This document shows positions 58,564 to 64,000 of a stretch of 64,000 bases of DNA, one piece after another. The stretch comes from Thiomicrospira sp. WB1. GTDB lineage: Bacteria > Pseudomonadota > Gammaproteobacteria > Thiomicrospirales > Thiomicrospiraceae. The translations under genes and the position numbers were made by a program. The notes beneath the pieces were generated by a model. That model was not told where the DNA came from. It was given only the letters and a program-made list of their open reading frames with translations, and ran no database searches. Where the stretch lies: contig NZ_LQBN01000002.1 of NCBI RefSeq assembly GCF_001507535.1, positions 186,001 through 250,000 on the forward strand, read 5' to 3'. Numbering within the stretch: the first letter of the stretch is position 1; each line of letters begins with the position of its first letter.

Positions 58564-60295
58564 TGGCAAGCCCTTGCTGTTGAAGTGTAAAGTAGCGGCC
58601 TTCTTTGGTCATCAGTTCGTGGTGAGATCCCTGTTCGACAATGCTTCCCCGGTCGAGCACGACGATCTGATCGGCCTGTTCAATGGTGCTTAGTCGATGG
58701 GCAATGACGATCACGGTCCGGTTTTGGGTGAGTGATTGCATGGCTTCCTGAATGCTGCGTTCGCTCTGGTTGTCCAGTGCGGAGGTGGCTTCATCCAGAA
58801 TGAGGATTGGGGCGTCTTTCAAAAAAGCGCGGGCAATGGCAAGACGCTGACGCTGACCGCCGGAGAGGCGCGCGCCATTGTCCCCAATCGGCGTGTCGAG
58901 CCCCTGCGGCAGTTGTTGAATGAAGTCCCAGGCTTGCGCTTGCTGTGCGGCATGAATGATGGCGTCTTCATCAATGCTGTTTTGACCATAGGCGATGTTG
59001 GCCCGCACGGTATCGTTGAAAAGTACGACCTGCTGGCTGACAAAAGCAAGCTGTTCCCTCAGCGCGTGCAGGGACAGGGCATCAATGGGGTGTTGGTCAA
59101 GTAAAATGCGGCCGTTTTGCGGTTGGTAAAAGCGGGCGATCAGACTTACCAGCGTGCTTTTGCCACTGCCGGATTCACCTACTAGAGCGGTGGTTTTACG
59201 CGCCGGAATGGTCAGGTTAAAGTGCTCGAACGTCGGGGTGTCGGCTTGCGGGTAATAAAAGGTGACGTCATCAAAGCGCAGTGTTCCCTGAACCGTTTCG
59301 AGCATACCCTGGCCTCGATCCGGTTCCTCCTCACGGTCGAGTAACTCAAAGATGCTTTGTGCCGCTGCCATCCCTTTTTGGATGGTGATGTTGATGTTGG
59401 TCAAACGGCGAATGGGTTCAAACGTCAGTGCCATGGCGGTGATGTAAGACAGAAGTTCACCCGGTGTGAAGGCGCCATCAGCAGACATTTTCATAGCGAT
59501 GTAGACCACAATGGACAGCGCCACGGCGGCCAGTACCTGAACCAGCGGCACATTCAGCGCGGAGACCTTGGTCACGTTCATGGTGTGGTGCATTAAGTCC
59601 TGTGCGGTTTGGTGAAAACGCGACTGCTCATAGAATTCGGCATGATACAGCTTGATGTCGCGGTGGCCGACCAGGCCTTCCTCCAGTTGGTGAGTCATTC
59701 GCCCCATGTTGTGCTGCATTTCCGTGCTGGAGTGACGCATCAGTTTGCTGGCTCGGTCGATGATGTAGGCCACCACCGGCCCGATCAGCATCATCAGCAG
59801 GGTTAACTCCCAGGAAATATAAAGCATGTACCCGAACAGGGCGATCACTATCAGGGTGTCGCGAATCAGCACAATCCAGGCTTCCGATAGAGCGCGTCCG
59901 GTCTGAGCCACATCATAGGTGATTTTTGACATCCATTCGCCGGTGGAAAACTGCTGAAACGTGGCCATGGGAAGAAATTGCAGTTTGCGAAACATTTCAT
60001 CCCGAATGCTCAGAATGGCTTTTTGCGCGATCCACTGGCTGGCCACCTTACTGAAATATTCCGCCACCCCTTTGACGATGAAGACCCCGGCCAGAAGAAT
60101 GGGGAGGATGACAAAACTGTCCGGGTCTTTTTTGATCAGGCTGTCGTCCACCAGGTCTTTGAGGATGGCGGCGGTGGCCGGTTCCATGGCGGCAATCACC
60201 ACCAATGTGAACAGCGTGAGAGCAATCATCCACTTGTACGGGGCAATGTAGCCCAGTAGGCGACGATAAAGATGGCGTGTGTTGGCGTCAAACAT
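58556..60295 (-). CDS. msbA: Lipid A export ABC transporter MsbA
   Basis: 579-residue half-transporter (six membrane segments plus ATPase) that flips core-lipid A across the inner membrane; E. coli MsbA is 582. Walker [22 protein letters not shown] loop [20 protein letters not shown], signature [16 protein letters not shown], Walker [13 protein letters not shown] and the H loop [14 protein letters not shown] are intact. It is followed by an acyltransferase gene rather than by lpxK. Confidence 0.95.
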   Translation of the reverse strand: MFDANTRHLYRRLLGYIAPYKWMIALTLFTLVVIAAMEPATAAILKDLVDDSLIKKDPDSFVILPILLAGVFIVKGVAEYFSKVASQWIAQKAILSIRDEMFRKLQFLPMATFQQFSTGEWMSKITYDVAQTGRALSEAWIVLIRDTLIVIALFGYMLYISWELTLLMMLIGPVVAYIIDRASKLMRHSSTEMQHNMGRMTHQLEEGLVGHRDIKLYHAEFYEQSRFHQTAQDLMHHTMNVTKVSALNVPLVQVLAAVALSIVVYIAMKMSADGAFTPGELLSYITAMALTFEPIRRLTNINITIQKGMAAAQSIFELLDREEEPDRGQGMLETVQGTLRFDDVTFYYPQADTPTFEHFNLTIPARKTTALVGESGSGKSTLVSLIARFYQPQNGRILLDQHPIDALSLHALREQLAFVSQQVVLFNDTVRANIAYGQNSIDEDAIIHAAQQAQAWDFIQQLPQGLDTPIGDNGARLSGGQRQRLAIARAFLKDAPILILDEATSALDNQSERSIQEAMQSLTQNRTVIVIAHRLSTIEQADQIVVLDRGSIVEQGSHHELMTKEGRYFTLQQQGLANA

Positions 60296-60369
60296 AGCGC
60301 GAAATTATACTCGGTTATTGGGGTAAACCCAACGAAAAGGCTGGACAGCGCGCCCGTTATCAGGTTTTG

Positions 60370-60381
60370 ACCAGGCCTGGT
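60370..60381. repeat. Iterated palindrome ACCAGGCCTGGT, copy 12 (phosphatase-msbA gap)
   Basis: Perfect 12-mer with GTTTTG on the left and GGTTTTT on the right, between two leftward genes, 40 bases after the phosphatase stop. Confidence 0.85.
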
Positions 60382-60420
60382 GGTTTTTGGGGTGAGCCTT
60401 TCTGCATGGGCCTTCCGTCG

Positions 60421-61098
60421 TTATTCGCGGTGCAGAATCTTGTTGACCACGATGTTGGCCCAGCCAGCCGCCTGGAAGGTTTGGTTGAGCTGTTCCCGGT
60501 CATAATGATGTTGAATCCATTGATGAAACGACACTTCGGGGTGAGTCGTTTCAAATCGTTCGAATTCATCAAACAGGTAATCGAGCTTTCCGGTATCAGC
60601 CCAGCGGAAGTGGCCGTATTTCATGCCCAGTTGCTTGCGGGCTTGCGCAATGGGTTCGCCCAGGACGAAATGTTTAAAGAGCACACTGACCAGTCCAGCT
60701 CGGTCGGCACCCGACTTGCAGTGAATCAGTAGGGGGTAATCCAGCGATTGAAGCTGGTCGATCAGTTGTTCCAGTTTTTCCTTTTTTGGAAAATTGCGAG
60801 AAGAGATTGGTAGATTGATCAGTCGGATGCCCAGTCGGTCGCAGGCTTCCTTCTCAAGCAAAAACTGACCGGTCTGGTTGGCAGCGCGTAAACTGAGCAC
60901 GGTTTTTAGGCCGTGGCGTTGTTTCAGTTTTTTCAGAAACCCAGGCGAGGGATGGTTGCTACGAAAGGCCTGGACCTCACTGTCGCGGGGCGAGAGGCGA
61001 TAAAAGTTTCGAAACAGGACTCGAAGGATTTCGTGGTCAACCAGCCAGGCTTCCAGGTGAGCCAGCAGGCGCCCGTGTTTGGATTGCAGTTTGCTCAT
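60421..61098 (-). CDS. Dual-specificity/tyrosine phosphatase-like protein (CX5R)
   Basis: 225-residue protein with the protein-tyrosine-phosphatase loop HCKSGADRAG (Cys and Arg intact) preceded by KTVLSLRAAN and NLPISSRNFP. Such phosphatases occur near LPS genes and may act on phospho-protein or on a lipid A/core phosphate. Here it lies between msbA and hldD, both LPS genes, which is suggestive only. The N terminus (about 40 residues) is basic and hydrophobic enough to bind the membrane surface. No clear ribosome binding site. Confidence 0.8.
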   Translation of the reverse strand: MSKLQSKHGRLLAHLEAWLVDHEILRVLFRNFYRLSPRDSEVQAFRSNHPSPGFLKKLKQRHGLKTVLSLRAANQTGQFLLEKEACDRLGIRLINLPISSRNFPKKEKLEQLIDQLQSLDYPLLIHCKSGADRAGLVSVLFKHFVLGEPIAQARKQLGMKYGHFRWADTGKLDYLFDEFERFETTHPEVSFHQWIQHHYDREQLNQTFQAAGWANIVVNKILHRE

Positions 61099-61212
61099 GA
61101 GAGGGGTGAAACAGCCAAAATCTAAAAATGGGCATTTTACCTTTTTTGTGATGGGCTAAGGCATGAAATGCTAGAATTATTGGCTTAAACGAGATTAGAG
61201 AAAGGCAGTTGA

Positions 61213-62184
61213 ATGATTGTAGTCACTGGCGGTGCCGGCTTCATCGGTTCGAATTTGGTCAAGGCCCTCAATGAGCAGGGGCGTGATGATATTCTGGTGG
61301 TGGATAACCTGAAAAAAGGCAAAAAATTCATTAACCTGGTGGATTGTGATTTTGCCGATTATCTGGACAAGGAAGATTTTCAGTCGCGGATTTTTGCTGA
61401 GGAAGGGCTGCCGGAGATTGACTGCATTTTTCATCAGGGGGCTTGCTCTGCGACGACCGAATGGGACGGTCGTTATTTGATGGAAAACAATTATGAGTAT
61501 TCAAAAGACTTGCTTCATTATTGCATGAATCACGAAATTCCCTTCCTGTATGCCTCATCGGCGGCTGTATACGGCGACGGTCCGGTGTTTGTGGAAGACA
61601 GGCAATACGAACAGCCACTTAACGCTTATGGTTTTTCCAAATTTCAGTTTGATCAATATGTGCGCCGGTTGATGCCGCAGGCGCAGAGTCAGATTGTCGG
61701 GTTTCGTTATTTTAATGTTTATGGACCGCGTGAACAGCACAAAGGGGACATGGCCAGCGTGGCGTATAAGTTGCACCGTCAGTTACTGGCGGGCGAGAAC
61801 CCCAAGTTGTTTGGTCCGTATGATGGGTATGAAGCGGGCATGCAAAGCCGTGACTTTGTCTCGGTGGAGGATGTCACGGCAGTGAATCTTTGGTTTATGG
61901 CGAACCCTCAAGCGTCAGGCATTTTTAATTTGGGGCCGGGCAAAGCGGAGCCGTTCAAGCATATTGCCGAGGCGGTGATTGAACATCATGGCAAGGGCGA
62001 AATTGAATACATTGATTTCCCTCAACATCTGAAAGGGGCCTATCAGAGTTATACGCAAGCGGATAACACCGCCCTGCGTTCGGCGGGTTATGATCGCCCT
62101 TTTTATTCGGTCAAAGAAGGGGTGGCGCGTTACCTCGACTGGTTATCGGCCCATCCCGAGCGACTGGAATTTGGCTATGAGTGA
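61213..62184 (+). CDS. hldD: ADP-L-glycero-D-manno-heptose 6-epimerase
   Basis: NADP-dependent epimerase making the heptose donor for the LPS inner core, 323 residues (E. coli RfaD 310). Rossmann motif [16 protein letters not shown] at the start; YASSAAVYG; the active-site Tyr/Lys in [26 protein letters not shown]-type [15 protein letters not shown]. Also called rfaD/waaD. Its 3' end overlaps the convergent HIT gene by ten bases. Confidence 0.97.
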   Translation: MIVVTGGAGFIGSNLVKALNEQGRDDILVVDNLKKGKKFINLVDCDFADYLDKEDFQSRIFAEEGLPEIDCIFHQGACSATTEWDGRYLMENNYEYSKDLLHYCMNHEIPFLYASSAAVYGDGPVFVEDRQYEQPLNAYGFSKFQFDQYVRRLMPQAQSQIVGFRYFNVYGPREQHKGDMASVAYKLHRQLLAGENPKLFGPYDGYEAGMQSRDFVSVEDVTAVNLWFMANPQASGIFNLGPGKAEPFKHIAEAVIEHHGKGEIEYIDFPQHLKGAYQSYTQADNTALRSAGYDRPFYSVKEGVARYLDWLSAHPERLEFGYE

Positions 62185-62585
62185 GTGCTCAGAAACTGCC
62201 GGATGAGATCGATGCGTTGCGCTTTGTCTGGCGTAAGGCAGGGCGTTAATGTCTGCCCCCAAATCGGGTTGGGCCAGCACTCATCCTGTGGGGTTCGCAT
62301 CACCAGATGAATGTGACAGTAGGGCAGCACATTGCCCAGTTTGGCAATGTTGTTATGAATGCCAAGTCCTTGCTCACTCAGCCAGTCAGAGAGTTCATAG
62401 AGCAGGGGGTAGATGTGTGCTGCGTTATCAGGGGTGAGGGGATGTTTGGGCACAAAGACGACCCAGGGTATGTGACTGGGTTTGAGCAGAAATGATCCCA
62501 GCGTATGCTCGCCGATCCATTCGGCTTCAAACCGCTCTGAAAGGTTGGAGGGCGTGTGTTGAGGGATAATTTGATCCAGAACCAT
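62175..62585 (-). CDS. HIT domain protein
   Basis: 136-residue histidine-triad superfamily protein; the motif reads YCHIHLVMR, with FVPKHPLT and [33 protein letters not shown] matching the proteobacterial HIT branch of unknown substrate. The first His of a canonical H-x-H-x-H-x-x is replaced (Cys-His-Ile-His-Leu-Val-Met), so nucleotidyl hydrolysis is uncertain. Start ATG 62585 is chosen because the next ATG (62606) would overlap the divergent maf start. Confidence 0.75.
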   Translation of the reverse strand: MVLDQIIPQHTPSNLSERFEAEWIGEHTLGSFLLKPSHIPWVVFVPKHPLTPDNAAHIYPLLYELSDWLSEQGLGIHNNIAKLGNVLPYCHIHLVMRTPQDECWPNPIWGQTLTPCLTPDKAQRIDLIRQFLSTHS

Positions 62586-62604
62586 AAAAGTAAGATTAAC
62601 TGTC

Positions 62605-63228
62605 ATGAATGAAGAGTCTGCCATTATAGACGACAAAGCCTCGCCAGTGGATGTGTATCTGGCCTCTGCTTCGCCTCGCCGAGGGGAATTGCTCGAACAA
62701 CTTGGTTTGACCTATGAAACGGTTCAGGCGCCGATTGAAGAGGTGGCTTTGCCCGGCGAGTCCGCTGAATCTTACGTTCGGCGCATGGCGATTGAAAAAG
62801 CGCTCAATGGATTTCAGAAATTACCCGGTGCCAGGATATGGGTGATTGGCGGTGATACCTTGATCCGTGTGGAGGGCGCCGTGCTGGAAAAGCCCAAACA
62901 CGAAAGGGAGGCGCGGAACATGCTGCGCAGGCTGGGCGGACGTTCGCATGAGGTATTGAGTGCTGTGGCGCTGGTCCATGACGGTGCGGTGTTCTCGGCG
63001 GTGAACCAAAGCAGGGTTCAGCTGCGTGAGATCAGCGATCAGGAATGTCGAGATTACTGGCTGACGGGGGAGCCGCAGGACAAGGCGGGCGGTTATGCGA
63101 TTCAGGGGCAGGGCGCCCGATTTGTCGAGCGCCTGGATGGCAGTTATTCCGGCGTGATGGGATTGCCTTTGTTTGAATTGGATCAGCTTTTAAGAGAATC
63201 AGGTTTCTGGAGTCAGGATGTCGAATGA
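62605..63228 (+). CDS. maf: Maf-family nucleoside triphosphate pyrophosphatase
   Basis: 207-residue house-cleaning pyrophosphatase of the YhdE/YceF family, removing non-canonical or excess dTTP/UTP-type nucleotides. The start block LASASPRRGELLEQLGLTYETV and VIGGDTLIRVEG carry the catalytic residues; DKAGGYAIQGQGARFVERLDGSYSGVMGLP closes the fold. As in E. coli it precedes rng, overlapping it by 11 bases; mreBCD are not upstream here. Confidence 0.93.
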   Translation: MNEESAIIDDKASPVDVYLASASPRRGELLEQLGLTYETVQAPIEEVALPGESAESYVRRMAIEKALNGFQKLPGARIWVIGGDTLIRVEGAVLEKPKHEREARNMLRRLGGRSHEVLSAVALVHDGAVFSAVNQSRVQLREISDQECRDYWLTGEPQDKAGGYAIQGQGARFVERLDGSYSGVMGLPLFELDQLLRESGFWSQDVE

Positions 63229-64000
63229 AGAAAAAGTGCTGGTGAATGTCACGCCCACCGAAACCCGTGTGGCATGGGTGGAAAACGGTGTGTTGCAGGA
63301 GGTCTGGGTGGAGCGGGCCAAGCGCCGGGGGCTGGTCGGGAATATTTACATTGGCAAAGTCGATCGGGTGTTGCCCGGGATGCAGGCGGCCTTTGTTGAC
63401 ATTGGTCTGGAGCGGACCGGTTTTTTGCATGTATCGGACGTCAATGCTCAGGCGTTGAATCTGGCGGATGCCATGGACAGCGATGACATCAGTGCTTATT
63501 TGCGCCCGGGTCAGAAAGTCATGGTTCAGGTGGTCAAAGACCCGATCAGTTCCAAAGGCGCACGCCTGACCATGCAGGTCACCATTCCCTCACGTCTGCT
63601 GGTGTTTATGCCACACGAACAGACACTGGGGGTGTCGCAAAAAATTGAAACCCAGCAGGAACGGGATCGCTTGCGCGAATTGATCAAGTCGATTCCCGAA
63701 GCGGATGCTCAGACGGGCGGTTTGATCGTTCGGACGGTGGCCGAAGGCGCAGAGTTTCATGAATTACGGGCCGATCTGATGTATCTTCAGCGGCTTTGGC
63801 AGGACATACAGCACAAAGCCAAACAGGCGCGAAAGGCCAGCCTTGTCTATGAGGATCTGCCGCTTTATCTGCATGTGTTGCGAGACATTCCGATTGAGCG
63901 CATCGAAACCATTCGCGTGGATTCGACCGAAACCTATAAAAAGATGCTCGATTTTGCCGCCAATTATGTCATGGATCTTTCGGATAAGTTGCACCTCTAC
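63218..64000 (+). CDS. rng: Ribonuclease G, 3'-truncated by window edge
   Basis: First 261 residues of RNase G (CafA), an RNase E-like endonuclease that matures the 5' end of 16S rRNA. The S1 domain is at the N terminus (NIYIGKVDRVLPGMQAAFVDIGLERTGFLHVSDV), then LTMQVTIPSRLLVFMP and GLIVRTVAEGAEFHELRADL. The frame stays open to the window end. The ATG at 63218 overlaps the maf stop. Confidence 0.95.
   Translation, partial: MSNEEKVLVNVTPTETRVAWVENGVLQEVWVERAKRRGLVGNIYIGKVDRVLPGMQAAFVDIGLERTGFLHVSDVNAQALNLADAMDSDDISAYLRPGQKVMVQVVKDPISSKGARLTMQVTIPSRLLVFMPHEQTLGVSQKIETQQERDRLRELIKSIPEADAQTGGLIVRTVAEGAEFHELRADLMYLQRLWQDIQHKAKQARKASLVYEDLPLYLHVLRDIPIERIETIRVDSTETYKKMLDFAANYVMDLSDKLHLY

Overview
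The window is a dense stretch of gammaproteobacterial chromosome of moderately high GC (by eye about 55%). The evidence is gene content and order: nadB / rseC-degP / lepA-lepB-rnc-era-recO-pdxJ-acpS follows the Pseudomonas/E. coli arrangement, and lolA-rarA-crcB-serS, pcnB-folK-panBC, msbA, hldD and maf-rng are all gammaproteobacterial. CheW and a PomAB-like stator suggest a motile cell; AcrAB and MsbA/HldD/LpxL-type proteins show an LPS outer membrane. I cannot assign a genus.

Layout. 1-4.8 kb: an AddB-like/AddA-like helicase-nuclease pair, the first cut by the window edge. 4.8-7 kb: an orphan cheW, tail to tail with nadB. 7.1-15.6 kb: rseC-degP, a small MITE-like element, then the lepA-to-acpS housekeeping run. 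15.7-17.7 kb: htpG behind a sigma-32 promoter. 17.8-27 kb: small hypotheticals, a candidate sRNA, fkpA-like PPIase, trxB, ftsK, lolA, rarA, crcB, serS and two tRNAs. 27.4-29.6 kb: an HvfABC-type RiPP copper-metallophore locus whose precursor carries ten EGKCG motifs. 29.8-38.2 kb: a Tas-type aldo/keto reductase, a methyltransferase, a 1695-residue pseudokinase-AAA-GAF-GGDEF protein and a thioesterase. 38.3-42.5 kb: aroC, an HcaT-like MFS transporter, metY, gloA. 42.5-47.5 kb: three tiny membrane ORFs (one with a 20-bp tandem duplication that shifts its C terminus) and an acrAB efflux operon. 47.6-54.7 kb: trpS, pcnB-folK-panB-panC, the pomAB-like pair, panD. 54.7-64 kb: ppc, an LpxL-like acyltransferase overlapping msbA, a CX5R phosphatase, hldD, a HIT protein, maf and the start of rng.

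The most striking unexplained feature is a 12-bp palindrome, ACCAGGCCTGGT, found perfectly 12 times in 64 kb (about 0.004 expected at random), nearly always in gene ends or intergenic gaps and usually embedded in a longer A/T-flanked palindrome. It could be a bidirectional terminator, an uptake-sequence-like signal or a nucleoid-protein site. The second highlight is the HvfABC locus. The third is the loss of rpoE-rseA-rseB from the otherwise conserved nadB / rseC-degP neighbourhood.
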